64,000 bases of DNA from Neptuniibacter sp048548695 (lineage in GTDB: Bacteria > Pseudomonadota > Gammaproteobacteria > Pseudomonadales > Balneatricaceae): assembly GCF_048548695.1 (NCBI RefSeq), contig NZ_JBLYIF010000001.1. One strand, written 5' to 3'. The translations under genes were made by a program, and so were the position numbers. Positions 16,706 through 26,339 of this stretch are shown piece after piece. The notes under the pieces were generated by a model. That model did no database searches and was not told the origin of the DNA. It was given only the letters and a program-made list of their open reading frames with translations. Each line of letters starts with the position of its first letter. The first letter of the stretch is position 1.

Positions 16706-18814
16706 GTGGATCAGGCGCTTAAAACAACCATACAAGAGGCGTATAGCACTTTTCTGGCATCCAGAGAGCTGAAGGCTCGCTATGGTCAGAAATTGATGAT
16801 TGCTGAAATTGCTCGCTGTTTTGCTGCAATAAATGCTACCGCTGATACTGCAGAGAGTGCTCATATTTGTCTGGTAGAGGCGGGCACTGGTACCGGTAAA
16901 ACCATTGCCTATCTGCTAGCGGCCGTTCCTGTGGCACAGCAGCAGAACAAAAAGTTGGTAGTCGCTACAGCGACCGTGGCGCTGCAGGAACAGCTGTTGC
17001 TGAAAGACCTGCCCATGCTTATCTCCGATGCCGGTATCGAATTGACCTATGGTCTAGCTAAAGGCCGCGGGCGTTATTTTTGCACCAGTAATGCGGAGCA
17101 GCTTGTCACCCAGCAGACTGATCTGGGTCAAGTTGCTTTATATGAAGACGAAGCGGCAAGAAAAATTGATCAGGCTGATTTGGATAAAGCGAAAACGCTG
17201 CTTAGCCTATATGTTTCGGGCGAGTGGGATGGTGATCGTGACAGTTTGCCTGACCCATTAGAAGATGTGTTGTGGTACTCCCTGACGAGTGATCATATTC
17301 GATGCACGAACCGTCGTTGTCGGCACTTTTCCAGTTGTCCTTTTTTTCAGGCTAGACAGGAGCTGGAAAAAGTTGATCTGGTTGTTGCCAATCATGATTT
17401 GGTACTTGCAGATTTGGCACTGGGTGGCGGCATGATCCTGCCTGCGCCTGAAGATACGCTGTATATTTTTGATGAGGGCCATCACCTGGCGGCCAAGGCC
17501 CGGGGCCACTTTGCTTATCAGTTGTCGATCAAGGCCAGCCGTCGCTGGTTGAACAGGACGTCGCGAAGCCTCAATAAATTGTTAAATGAGGCTAATAACC
17601 ATGCCTTGTTGGCAGAGAAAGTCGCCCGGCTGACCACGCCGATGGCTGAGATGGAGCAAAACCTGCAACAGTGGGAGCAGCTGTTGCAGCAGCTGCTGGC
17701 GGATAAATCGCATCAGGAGCAAAAGTACCGTTTTGCCGGGGGGCGTATCCCTGAGCCTTTGCAAATGTGTTGTGATCAGTTTTCTCGCAGCTCGCAGCGA
17801 GGTTTGCAAATTCTCGAACAGATAACAGATCTGCTGAAGCAGGCGATGGATGGCGAAGTTGCAGATCTCAGCCAGGCGCTGGGTGAAATTTGGTATGCCC
17901 AACTCGGCGCGTTGGTGTTCAGGTTACAGGGCATGTATTGGCTTGCCCGTTCTTACGCCACTCCAGACCAACCCTCGATAGTACCTACAGCACGCTGGAT
18001 AGCACTGGTTGATGGTAATGATGGACAGGATATAGCGTGTCATAGCAGTCCGGTATCTGCGGCAGAAACGCTGCAGACTCATCTCTGGAATGCCTGTTAT
18101 GGGGCGGTGGTGACCTCTGCAACGCTGACTGCTTTAGGTCATTTTGAGCGGATAAGAGAAGACCTTGGTATAGGGCCACAAGCGGCAAGCCTGCAAGTAC
18201 CTAGCCCGTTTGACTTTGCCAATGCAGCTGAACTGCATATTCCAGCCATGCGTTCCGATCCAGGACAAGCTGAAGCGCATACCCGTGAGGTGGCTGAGTA
18301 CATTCAGCAGCAGTTAGGCGATGCCACAGCGTTGCTGGTATTGTTCAGTTCTTGGCAGCAGATGCGTTATGTGCTTGAACAGATACCGGATAACATGAAC
18401 AATAACATTCTTGTTCAGGGTCGATTGGCAAAACACGAGATTCTGCGCAGGCATCGTGAACAGGTTGATAAGGGTGAAGCCAGCGTCATTTTTGGTCTGG
18501 CTTCGTTTGCTGAAGGCGTCGACCTGCCCGGTGATTATTTAACCCATGTCATCATTACCAAGCTGCCTTTTAGCGTGCCGGATGACCCGGTTGACGCAAC
18601 CCTAACCGAGTGGATGTCGGGCAATGGGTTGAATCCTTTTGAACATTGGGTTGTACCGATGGCCTCTATGCGATTAACGCAGGCTACGGGGCGACTATTA
18701 AGAACTGAACATGATCGGGGGCGCATAACCCTGCTGGATCGACGAATGCTTACACGCCGCTACGGCCGCCAGCTACAGGCAGCGCTGCCTCCGTACCGAT
18801 TGATCACTGCCTAG
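16706..18814 (+). CDS. dinG: ATP-dependent DNA helicase DinG
   Basis: A 702-residue XPD-like 5'-3' DNA helicase with an Fe-S cluster, induced by DNA damage in E. coli. Walker A is EAGTGTGKT, the Fe-S cysteines are Cys in RYFCTSN and in CTNRRCRHFSSCPFF, and the DEAH-like box is IFDEGHHL. The motifs VTSATLTAL, FASFAEGVDLPG and QATGRLLRT follow. Length is close to E. coli DinG (716). It starts with GTG, after GGGGTAAG. Position opposite lexA, with shared SOS boxes, agrees with DinG being an SOS gene. Confidence 0.95.
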   Translation: MDQALKTTIQEAYSTFLASRELKARYGQKLMIAEIARCFAAINATADTAESAHICLVEAGTGTGKTIAYLLAAVPVAQQQNKKLVVATATVALQEQLLLKDLPMLISDAGIELTYGLAKGRGRYFCTSNAEQLVTQQTDLGQVALYEDEAARKIDQADLDKAKTLLSLYVSGEWDGDRDSLPDPLEDVLWYSLTSDHIRCTNRRCRHFSSCPFFQARQELEKVDLVVANHDLVLADLALGGGMILPAPEDTLYIFDEGHHLAAKARGHFAYQLSIKASRRWLNRTSRSLNKLLNEANNHALLAEKVARLTTPMAEMEQNLQQWEQLLQQLLADKSHQEQKYRFAGGRIPEPLQMCCDQFSRSSQRGLQILEQITDLLKQAMDGEVADLSQALGEIWYAQLGALVFRLQGMYWLARSYATPDQPSIVPTARWIALVDGNDGQDIACHSSPVSAAETLQTHLWNACYGAVVTSATLTALGHFERIREDLGIGPQAASLQVPSPFDFANAAELHIPAMRSDPGQAEAHTREVAEYIQQQLGDATALLVLFSSWQQMRYVLEQIPDNMNNNILVQGRLAKHEILRRHREQVDKGEASVIFGLASFAEGVDLPGDYLTHVIITKLPFSVPDDPVDATLTEWMSGNGLNPFEHWVVPMASMRLTQATGRLLRTEHDRGRITLLDRRMLTRRYGRQLQAALPPYRLITA

Positions 18815-18823
18815 GATAAACAA

Positions 18824-20197
18824 TTGAGCGAACCTAACGTGCCAGAGATGGAAGAGAACAGTAATAAAAAAACCGCATCTGGACGCCGTAATGAACGGCC
18901 GCGGCGCAAGAGCGGGAAGTCAGCTGATAGCTGGCAGCCGAAAGAATTTGAGGTGCCGAAAGTTGAAGGCAAACTTCGCTTTCACGATTTTAATCTGCCA
19001 GATGTTGTCATGCATGCGATTGCTGACCTGGGGTTTGAGTATGCATCACCTATTCAGGCTGAAACTATCCCAGCGGCATTGTCAGGTAAAGACATAATCG
19101 GCAAAGCGCAGACGGGCACCGGCAAAACGGCGGCCTTTTTGCTGGGTATCATCACTGACCTGATTGACTACCCACTGGATGATAATAAACGCTTAGGTGA
19201 GCCGCGAGCATTAATTGTGGCACCTACGCGGGAACTGGCACTGCAGATTGCAGCGGACGCCAATGACCTGTCCAAATACACTGATTTGCATGTGGTCAGC
19301 TTGGTCGGTGGCATGGATTATGATAAGCAGCGGCAGCAGTTGAAGAAGTGTCCTGTGGATATTTTAGTAGCAACACCAGGTCGGTTGATCGATTTCATCA
19401 ATCGCAAGGATGTGGATCTGTGGAATGTAGAAGTGCTGGTGCTGGATGAAGCTGATCGTATGTTAAGTATGGGCTTTATTCCGGATGTACGAACCATTAT
19501 TCGTAATACCCCTCGCAAGGGTACTGACCGGCAGACCCTGCTTTACAGTGCAACGTTTACTGACGATATTTTAAACTTGGCTGCGCAGTGGACATTTGAT
19601 GCCATCAAAATGGAGATTGAGTCAGAGCGCAAAACCACTGATAACATCACTCAGCAGGTGTATCTGGTATCCAGCAGCGAAAAATACCGCTTACTGCGTA
19701 ACTACATGGATAAAGATCATGCTGAAAAGGTGATCGTATTCTGTAATCGCCGTGATCAGACGCGCAAGCTGGCTGAACGCCTGACGCGTGACGGTATAAA
19801 GGCTGCTTTGATGTCAGGTGAGATCGCTCAGCAGAAACGTGTGCGCACTCTGGAAGATTTCCGCAGTGGCAAGATACAGGTATTGGTTGCGACTGATGTT
19901 GCAGGCCGTGGTATTCATATTGATGGGGTAACTCATGTTATCAATTATCAATTACCTGAAGATGCAGATGATTATGTGCACCGTATCGGTCGGACCGGGC
20001 GGGCGGGAGCCACCGGTACCTCGATCTGTTTCGCTTGTGAAGATGACTCTTTCCTGATTCCAGAGATTGAGTCTGAAACTGGCGTAAAACTGGATTGTAT
20101 CCACCCTGGGCCTGAGCTGCTGCAGGCAGTTAATAAACCACCGCAAGCAGAGCAGGGTGATCAGGAGCAAAATGATGTCGAGCAGCGACCGGCATAA
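18824..20197 (+). CDS. rhlB: DEAD-box RNA helicase RhlB-type
   Basis: A 457-residue helicase: a basic N-tail (GRRNERPRRKSGKS), then motif Q/I (SPIQAETIP, QTGTGKT), Ia PTRELALQ, II VLDEADRM (DEAD), III SAT, V ATDVAGRGIHIDGV and VI HRIGRTGRAG. The short C-tail is Gln/Glu-rich. RhlB works with RNase E and PNPase in mRNA decay. The sequence pattern FHDFNLPDVVMHAIADLGF is that of RhlB rather than SrmB, DeaD or RhlE. The TTG start overlaps an AGGATAA ribosome site that begins in the dinG stop; an ATG 25 bases on is the alternative. Confidence 0.9.
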   Translation: MSEPNVPEMEENSNKKTASGRRNERPRRKSGKSADSWQPKEFEVPKVEGKLRFHDFNLPDVVMHAIADLGFEYASPIQAETIPAALSGKDIIGKAQTGTGKTAAFLLGIITDLIDYPLDDNKRLGEPRALIVAPTRELALQIAADANDLSKYTDLHVVSLVGGMDYDKQRQQLKKCPVDILVATPGRLIDFINRKDVDLWNVEVLVLDEADRMLSMGFIPDVRTIIRNTPRKGTDRQTLLYSATFTDDILNLAAQWTFDAIKMEIESERKTTDNITQQVYLVSSSEKYRLLRNYMDKDHAEKVIVFCNRRDQTRKLAERLTRDGIKAALMSGEIAQQKRVRTLEDFRSGKIQVLVATDVAGRGIHIDGVTHVINYQLPEDADDYVHRIGRTGRAGATGTSICFACEDDSFLIPEIESETGVKLDCIHPGPELLQAVNKPPQAEQGDQEQNDVEQRPA

Positions 20198-20405
20198 TCT
20201 GAGCACTATCAGTCGGTGGGTTGCTGTCGTTTTTAGTGCGCTCCTGGCGGCGATCGGTGTGGCTGGCTACCAGCGCACTGACGATGCAGTGCAATTAGTG
20301 TTGTTTTTGGGCATCGCAGTGATTGGCTATTTCGTGGTGCAGTTTTTGTTTTATGGCATTGGTCGTTTGCTGGATAGCCTGGATAACGATCAGGGCAAAG
20401 AGTAA
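20172..20405 (+). CDS. Small membrane protein downstream of rhlB
   Basis: A 77-residue protein with two hydrophobic spans (WVAVVFSALLAAIGVAGY and LVLFLGIAVIGYFVVQFLFY) and a charged tail. It begins inside the 3' end of rhlB; AGGAG at 20163-20167 precedes consecutive ATG codons at 20172 and 20175. It matches no family I can name. Its position suggests translational coupling with rhlB, and gpsA follows 17 bases later. Confidence 0.72.
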   Translation: MMSSSDRHNLSTISRWVAVVFSALLAAIGVAGYQRTDDAVQLVLFLGIAVIGYFVVQFLFYGIGRLLDSLDNDQGKE

Positions 20406-20422
20406 TTCTACAGGCTGGAAAC

Positions 20423-21451
20423 ATGTCGAATCGGTTAAAAATTGCAGTCTTGGGTGGCGGTAGCTTTGGTACGGTACTAGCCAATATTGCAGCTGAAAAT
20501 GGTCATCAGGTGAAACTATGGCTAAGGGATGACGCCCGTGCGGCAGAGATAAATGCCAAGCATGAAAATAGCCGTTATTTGCCGGGTTACGAGCTCGCCC
20601 CAGTGCTTGAGGCTTCAGCCGTTTTGTCAGATGTGCTGCAAGCTGCTGATTTGGTATTTGTTTCTATTCCCAGTGCTTCTTTTCGCTCAGTGGTTAAACT
20701 GGCGGCACCCTATTTGAAAGCTGACCAGATGATTGTCAGCACCACTAAGGGTATTGAATCGCAAAATTTCAGTCTGATGAGTGAGATACTGCGGGATGAA
20801 CTGCCGGATGCCAGAATCGGTGTCCTTAGCGGTCCTAATTTAGCTAAAGAGATTGCCTGCCGTCAGTTAACGGCCACCGTGATTGCTAGTGATGATAATG
20901 CACTGCGTATTCGGGTGCAGCAGGTGCTACACCGTGATTATTTCAGGGTCTATGCCAGTTCAGACAGCTACGGTGTGGAATTGGGCGGCACCTTGAAAAA
21001 TATTTATGCTATCGCTGCTGGGCTAAGTGCAGCGCTTGGCATGGGTGAAAATACCAAGAGCATGCTAATGACGCGCAGCCTGGCAGAAATGAGCCGGTTT
21101 GCAGTCTGCATGGGTGCCAACCCGATGACTTTTATCGGTCTGGCGGGAGTCGGAGACCTGATTGTGACCTGTATGTCACCGCTGAGTCGTAATTACCGGG
21201 TCGGATATGCGCTGGGGCAGGGTAAGTCATTGGATGAAGCGGTATCCGCTTTGGGCCAGGTGGCTGAGGGTGTTAATACCATCAAGCAGGTGAAAGAGAA
21301 GGCTGCCGAGATGGATGTCTATATGCCACTGGTCACTGCGCTATATGCTGTTGTCTTTCAGCAGGCACCGATTGCGGACGTGGTTAAGATGCTGATGACC
21401 AATGAGCAGAGCACCGATGTTGAGTTTGTGCTGCCGCGGCAGCAACAATGA
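20423..21451 (+). CDS. gpsA: Glycerol-3-phosphate dehydrogenase [NAD(P)+]
   Basis: A 342-residue enzyme reducing dihydroxyacetone phosphate to sn-glycerol 3-phosphate for phospholipid head-group synthesis. The Rossmann loop is VLGGGSFGTVLANIAA, followed by VSTTKGIE, the conserved VLSGPNLAKEIA, and the catalytic Lys in LGGTLKNIYAIAAG. The C-terminal substrate domain carries GLAGVGDLIVTCMSPLSRNYRVG. It overlaps sixA by four bases (ATGA), so the two are coupled. Confidence 0.97.
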   Translation: MSNRLKIAVLGGGSFGTVLANIAAENGHQVKLWLRDDARAAEINAKHENSRYLPGYELAPVLEASAVLSDVLQAADLVFVSIPSASFRSVVKLAAPYLKADQMIVSTTKGIESQNFSLMSEILRDELPDARIGVLSGPNLAKEIACRQLTATVIASDDNALRIRVQQVLHRDYFRVYASSDSYGVELGGTLKNIYAIAAGLSAALGMGENTKSMLMTRSLAEMSRFAVCMGANPMTFIGLAGVGDLIVTCMSPLSRNYRVGYALGQGKSLDEAVSALGQVAEGVNTIKQVKEKAAEMDVYMPLVTALYAVVFQQAPIADVVKMLMTNEQSTDVEFVLPRQQQ

Positions 21452-21909
21452 TTTTCTATTTGATGCGGCATGGCGAGGCAGAAAGCTTTGCCGTCACGGA
21501 TGCGCAACGTCGCCTGACAGAGACCGGGCGCTTGAAACTTGAACGCCAGTTAAAACAGATTGATGCCGAACTGCTGGATATTGACTGCATCCTGCATAGC
21601 CCATATCAGAGAGCGAAAGAGACTGCGGCGCTGGTCAGCGCACAGTTAGGTATTTTACCTGAACCAAGCTTATCAGCATGGACACCGGACGCCTCGCCGA
21701 GTGCCGCCCTGGACAGTCTTGAGGCATTTGCTGATCGCACACCGCTGGTTGTCACCCATCTACCACTTGTTGGCTATGTCACTGCCCTCTGTTGTGAGGG
21801 CAGTACACAATATCCTGCTGTGTTTGGTTGTGGCGAAATTGTCAGGATTAAGGCTGACTGGCCGGCGGCTGGCTTAGGTCAGCTTCAGCAGCAGTGGCGT
21901 CCGGTTTAG
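21448..21909 (+). CDS. sixA: Phosphohistidine phosphatase SixA
   Basis: A 153-residue histidine phosphatase with the RHG motif (YLMRHGEAESFA) and the second His in PLVVTHLPLVGYV. SixA removes phosphate from His residues of phosphotransfer proteins such as ArcB or the nitrogen PTS protein NPr in E. coli. The start shares ATGA with the gpsA stop. The last 62 bases run into the convergent ligase gene on the other strand, an unusually long convergent overlap. Confidence 0.9.
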   Translation: MIFYLMRHGEAESFAVTDAQRRLTETGRLKLERQLKQIDAELLDIDCILHSPYQRAKETAALVSAQLGILPEPSLSAWTPDASPSAALDSLEAFADRTPLVVTHLPLVGYVTALCCEGSTQYPAVFGCGEIVRIKADWPAAGLGQLQQQWRPV

Positions 21910-23641
21910 GCCGGTCAAAGCGCTGCCGCAGTCCCTGCAGTGATTTATTGCTGTCATAGATAGCCATTGCCTCCTGCATAACCCTGTCTCTTTGTTCGAC
22001 CCTGCCTAAAGCACCGTAGGCGACCGCCAGATCCATATAAACCGGTACCTGTGGTGACATAGTTAAGTGGCGATCTGCCCAGGCAATATATTTCAGTGCT
22101 GGCTGGGGGTCGTTTTGATCAAAGCCCTTATACATCTGCTGTTTTAAGGTTAGGTAGACGGCGTAATTGCGATAATAAGGATTCAGCAACGCCGACTCGA
22201 GATACTCTAAAGGTCGCTTATTGTCACGCAGATAAGCGATCATGCCGGAATAAGCATAGAGAGAGTGGATTAGAAATACATTAATCAAAACTGTGCTAAC
22301 CAACATTAGCGCGGGCACAGTTTTTTGTGCAGCGAGGGACATGCCATCGGTTGTGTGTCGCTGTGATCGCTGTTGATGGACCACAAACAAGAGATACAGT
22401 AGTAAAACCCAATGGGTGTTGCTGATATAGAAGGGCAGTTCAACCTGGCTGTGCAGGGTTAGTGGAATCAGCAATGCTGCATAGCCTGTACCGCGCTGCC
22501 AGCCGGTTTTATACAGCTGGTAAAAAGTGGCTACCGCAGCAATAACAATGCCTGCTAATGAAATTAGCCCAGCTTCCACCAGCCACAGCATCAGCTCGTT
22601 ATGGGGATGGGTAAAGCGTGGTTGTGTTCCCAGGCTTAACTTACCATCCGCTTGATACTCCGCGCGTTTATCCTGAAAAACCTTCTGGAAACTGCCAACA
22701 CCGTGACCTACAAGCGGCTTTTCCAAAAACAGATCCAGCGAGATACGGTAGACCTTCCAGCGCACATCGCTGTCCATGCCACCTATGGCTTGATCAAATT
22801 TATTAAAGGTCTTGGTCAGCCCAGAACTGCCGAGTGCGCCGCCACCAATGCAACAGGCGATGACTGCCGCTAGTACGTATTTGTGATTAAACAGTAAACG
22901 CCAGCGACCTAAACATAGTACCAGTAAGCCAGCAGTCGCGCCGAGTAGGCCCACCCGGGAGCCACTATACGCGATGATAAAACAGCTGATAAATCCGGTT
23001 AAGCAGAGAGCAATTTTAACCACCCAGTGCATGCCGGAGATGGTAGGGCGGCTTATCAAGTAAAACAGCAAGACCAGGGTTGTTGCCATCAGTGAGGCTT
23101 GCAGATTGATCTGCTGAAAAATACCAAACGGCGTTTTATTACCACTGAGTGGCATGTAGGGTGCCAACTCAATTCTCGGCACTAACTGTACTAAGCCATA
23201 ACATCCGGATATCAAACCGGTGATGAGAAGGATGTAGAGACTGCGTTCAATCTGTCTGGGTGTCAGACGAAATTGGTAGAGGCTGATTAACAAGCAGTAA
23301 CTGCCAATCAGTACCAGAATGCGTGTGGTCCACTCAGTTGGATTGGTGTTGTCCGTGATAAAACCACTGACCAGCGCTCCGATGGGCAACATGGCTAAGG
23401 CCAGCCAGTGGCGGGGCAGAAGTATGCTGCCACTGCGTATCAAAATAAAACACCCGCTGGCAATCACCCAACTCGCTACAAGCCAGATTGTGCTGTTGAA
23501 GGGGAGGTACAAACCCTCGCCACCCAGATTAGGCTGGTAATAAAAAGGCGCAATCAGGAACAATAGACTTATCAATGCAAAAAATAACTTTTGCGGTGCC
23601 TTGAGGGAAGGGTCCTTCTCCAGCTTCAGGCCTAATTTCAT
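21848..23641 (-). CDS. PglL/Wzy-type O-oligosaccharyltransferase or O-antigen ligase
   Basis: A 597-residue inner membrane protein with about 12 hydrophobic segments. The large periplasmic loop contains the ligase hallmark RFTHPHNELMLWLVEAG (about residues 345-361), preceded by KPLVGHGVGSFQ, and the mid-region GNKTPFGIFQQINLQASLMA is typical of PglL/PilO-like enzymes. After the last span there is a soluble C-terminal region (about 465-597) with TPR-like helices (PQVPVYMDLAVAYGALGRVEQRDRVM), the Wzy_C_2/PglL arrangement. Such proteins transfer lipid-linked glycans to pilin or other proteins, or to lipid A core. No pilin, glycan cluster or flippase is next to it, so the acceptor is unknown. Confidence 0.82.
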   Translation of the reverse strand: MKLGLKLEKDPSLKAPQKLFFALISLLFLIAPFYYQPNLGGEGLYLPFNSTIWLVASWVIASGCFILIRSGSILLPRHWLALAMLPIGALVSGFITDNTNPTEWTTRILVLIGSYCLLISLYQFRLTPRQIERSLYILLITGLISGCYGLVQLVPRIELAPYMPLSGNKTPFGIFQQINLQASLMATTLVLLFYLISRPTISGMHWVVKIALCLTGFISCFIIAYSGSRVGLLGATAGLLVLCLGRWRLLFNHKYVLAAVIACCIGGGALGSSGLTKTFNKFDQAIGGMDSDVRWKVYRISLDLFLEKPLVGHGVGSFQKVFQDKRAEYQADGKLSLGTQPRFTHPHNELMLWLVEAGLISLAGIVIAAVATFYQLYKTGWQRGTGYAALLIPLTLHSQVELPFYISNTHWVLLLYLLFVVHQQRSQRHTTDGMSLAAQKTVPALMLVSTVLINVFLIHSLYAYSGMIAYLRDNKRPLEYLESALLNPYYRNYAVYLTLKQQMYKGFDQNDPQPALKYIAWADRHLTMSPQVPVYMDLAVAYGALGRVEQRDRVMQEAMAIYDSNKSLQGLRQRFDRPKPDATAAEADLSQPPASQP

Positions 23642-23715
23642 CTATGCGCCTCACGGTAATAACGTTAGTATCTTATTATGTTACCTGATTTTTTTGCTCC
23701 TGGGGTGAACCGTCA

Positions 23716-24594
23716 GTGCCTGCATCTAACTCAGTCATTACGCCAATAGAAATAACCGTAAGTGCCAACGGCTATCAATTTTCCGGATTCGAATATGGCA
23801 ACTCTAATGGTATCCCAGTGCTGGCACTGCATGGTTGGCTGGATAATGCAGCCAGTTTTCATTGGGTAGCCAAATCTTTGCCAGAGATGAGGTTTATTGC
23901 TATTGATCTGGCCGGTCATGGTGCTTCGCAGCACCGGCCGCTCGGTATGCCATACCAGATCTGGGATTATGCCGTGGATATGTTAGCGGTCGCGGATAGT
24001 CTGGGCTTGACTCGGTTTGCCCTCCTGGGGCACTCCATGGGTGCCAGTGTGGCGATGCTCATGGCTGCGCTGGCACCTGACCGGGTGAGCCAACTGGGGT
24101 TGCTGGAGGGGCTGGCGCCTCTGGTATATCCGGAAGCGCGGCTGCCTGAACTAATGGCGGGTGCGATACGTAAACGAAACAAATGGTCACAACGTCCGGT
24201 CAAACCATTCAGTGATCCACAACAAGCGATTGCTGTACGTATGTCAGGGCGCTGGCCCGTGAACGAATCGATGGCTGCGGCGTTAGTTGACCGCGGGTTA
24301 CGGCAGACAGGTCAGGGCTGGATCTGGAGTCATGATCCATCGCTGGTGCAGCCATCTCTGCTACGCTTTTCACAGTCACAGGTGCGCGCTTTTGTGCAGG
24401 CGGTAAAAGCGCCAGGTTTTATTTTGCTGGCCACTGATTTTGCGCGCAAATCTTTGGTTGAACCTTGGCGTAGCGACTTGGTTAGTTTGCAAATAGAGCA
24501 GGTGCTCGGCGAGCATCATTTTCATATGACTGATACAGGTGCGGCTCTGGTAGCGGCACGCGTACGACACTGGTTGGATCAAAAAAATAACTAA
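23716..24594 (+). CDS. Alpha/beta hydrolase
   Basis: A 292-residue alpha/beta-hydrolase with the oxyanion region ALHGWLDNAASFHWVA, nucleophile Ser in LLGHSMGASVAML, and C-terminal His in VLGEHHFHMTDTG. The substrate is unknown; the closest impression is of MhpC/epoxide hydrolase-like or serine hydrolase-like enzymes (human SERHL type), which start in the same way. It begins with GTG at 23716, 15 bases after TCCTGGGG. The next gene follows after 12 bases. Confidence 0.87.
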   Translation: MPASNSVITPIEITVSANGYQFSGFEYGNSNGIPVLALHGWLDNAASFHWVAKSLPEMRFIAIDLAGHGASQHRPLGMPYQIWDYAVDMLAVADSLGLTRFALLGHSMGASVAMLMAALAPDRVSQLGLLEGLAPLVYPEARLPELMAGAIRKRNKWSQRPVKPFSDPQQAIAVRMSGRWPVNESMAAALVDRGLRQTGQGWIWSHDPSLVQPSLLRFSQSQVRAFVQAVKAPGFILLATDFARKSLVEPWRSDLVSLQIEQVLGEHHFHMTDTGAALVAARVRHWLDQKNN

Positions 24595-24606
24595 CAAGGA
24601 ACTCGA

Positions 24607-25446
24607 ATGCGTTTAGTAATCAGCGGTATTACCCTGTTATGTATCTGGTCTGGCGCAGCATTTGCTGAACCAACAGGTGCGCGTGACTATCCGCAGCTGC
24701 AACGGTTTAGCAAGTCAGAAATTGTTCAGTACGACAGCGTTGCGGTGACGGATTACCGGTTTATTCTGGGCGGTCTGGAAAAAGTAAACGGTTTGTTACG
24801 GCCGGAACAAGAGCAACGGATTGATGGCCAATTGACCCAGATTACTTACCGTATCCCGGATAGCCATACTGCTGCTGAAGTCTTCCAGTACTTTCAGGCA
24901 CAGATTGAGTCACTGGGCGCTGAAGTGCAGTTTCAATGCCAGGGTCGGGCCTGTGGCAGCAGTAATCATTGGGCCAATGATATTTTTGGATATTTCCGGC
25001 TATATGGATCGGATGCAGGGCAGTATTTTGCAGCCCTAAAAAACGGTGATCGATATTTTAGTCTCTACAGTATTACTCGTGGTAATAGACGGGTGTTTAC
25101 CCGCCTTGAAATCGTTGAAACCGGCCAGCAAGTTAAATCCTCGGCCCAACATGCTATTAGCCTGTTAACCCAGGCAGATATTGATGACTTGGCCGCGCAA
25201 CTCCTGCAGAGCGGACAATCTATTTGGTTGGTGAGTTATGCCGTTGACGGAAGCTCTCATACAGAGAACCTGGCAAGTGCGCTTGGGCAACTGGAACAGA
25301 TGCGTGATCGGCTAGTCGCTGCGGGTGCGCCGGCGGAATTGATCAAGCTCCACCCCCTTGGCAGTTTTATACTGCCAAGTACTCAATCTCCACCGAATGG
25401 TATTTTTGCCTACACTGATTCCTATCAGGAGTCAGAAACGGAATAA
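24607..25446 (+). CDS. DUF4892 domain protein, periplasmic
   Basis: A 279-residue secreted protein. A signal peptide (MRLVISGITLLCIWSGAAFA) is followed by the DUF4892 pattern: DYPQLQRFSKSEIVQYDSVAVTDYRF, a Cys pair in FQCQGRACGSSNHWAND, and the QYFAALKNGDRYFSLY strand. The function is unknown. The C-terminal part (VSYAVDGSSHTENLASALG, then VAAGAPAELIKLHPLG) resembles the OmpA-like peptidoglycan-binding layout in spacing, though weakly. It lies in a run of same-strand genes with the hydrolase and the patatin. Confidence 0.82.
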   Translation: MRLVISGITLLCIWSGAAFAEPTGARDYPQLQRFSKSEIVQYDSVAVTDYRFILGGLEKVNGLLRPEQEQRIDGQLTQITYRIPDSHTAAEVFQYFQAQIESLGAEVQFQCQGRACGSSNHWANDIFGYFRLYGSDAGQYFAALKNGDRYFSLYSITRGNRRVFTRLEIVETGQQVKSSAQHAISLLTQADIDDLAAQLLQSGQSIWLVSYAVDGSSHTENLASALGQLEQMRDRLVAAGAPAELIKLHPLGSFILPSTQSPPNGIFAYTDSYQESETE

Positions 25447-25448
25447 AC

Positions 25449-26339
25449 ATGACTAGCGTATCTCTGGTACTCGGAAGTGGCGGAGCCAGGGGCTATGCCC
25501 ATATCGGTGCCATTGAAGAGATCCGCCGTCGCGGATACGACATTGTCGCGGTTTCGGGCAGTTCTATGGGAGCGTTGGTTGGTGGTATGTATGCCGCCGG
25601 TAAACTCACGCAATACCGCGATTGGGTCTCCTCTCTTAATTGGATGCAGGTGTTAAGGCTGCTGGACTTTACTCTCAGTCGTGGCGCAATCAGAGGCGAT
25701 CGCCTGTTCGTTAAACTCGCAGAGTTGCTCGAAAACGCGCCGAATATAGAGGAGCTGGCTATTCCTTTCACCGCGGTGGTCACAGATATCACCCGGCAAA
25801 AGGAGATCTGGTTTCAGCGAGGCTCTTTATTGGAAGCTCTGCGGGCCTCTGCCGCCATACCCGGGCTTTTTACGCCGGTTGAGCGGGATGGGCACCTGCT
25901 GGTGGATGGTGGTGTATTAAATCCTCTGCCTATTATTCCGGTGGTGGCAGCCCAGGCAGATTTGATTATTGCAGTAGATCTGAATATGCCTGAAGGCTGC
26001 TACGGCAATTTGCAGTGGCCGGAAACGCGTTTTCTCGAGCGCAGCGGTATGAGTGATGATTGGCCAGTGGCTGACACTCAGCCGGAGTCTGTAACCAAAC
26101 ATGTTCTGGCTTCGGAAAAGGGCATTGGTGGTCGGTTGGATATCTTGCTGAATTCTGTTGAGGTTATGCAAGCGAGCCTGTCTGAATACAAGATTGCCGG
26201 TTACCCGCCAGATTTGGTGATTCGTATCCCCAAGAAAATATGCAGCTTTTATGAGTTTCATCGCGCGCGTGAGGTGATTGAGTACGGGCGTTTGGCAACC
26301 CGGGAACACATGCAGGAGTTAGAGCGCAGTGCGGGTTGA
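25449..26339 (+). CDS. Patatin-like phospholipase (RssA type)
   Basis: A 296-residue patatin-domain protein. The glycine-rich oxyanion segment is LVLGSGGARGYAHIGAIEEI, the nucleophile Ser lies in SGSSMGALVGG, and the catalytic Asp in LVDGGVLNPLPI. It is close to RssA/YchK-like proteins, whose natural lipid substrate is not settled. It starts two bases after the DUF4892 stop, so it is very likely co-transcribed. The 3' end abuts convergent smrB with no gap. Confidence 0.88.
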   Translation: MTSVSLVLGSGGARGYAHIGAIEEIRRRGYDIVAVSGSSMGALVGGMYAAGKLTQYRDWVSSLNWMQVLRLLDFTLSRGAIRGDRLFVKLAELLENAPNIEELAIPFTAVVTDITRQKEIWFQRGSLLEALRASAAIPGLFTPVERDGHLLVDGGVLNPLPIIPVVAAQADLIIAVDLNMPEGCYGNLQWPETRFLERSGMSDDWPVADTQPESVTKHVLASEKGIGGRLDILLNSVEVMQASLSEYKIAGYPPDLVIRIPKKICSFYEFHRAREVIEYGRLATREHMQELERSAG

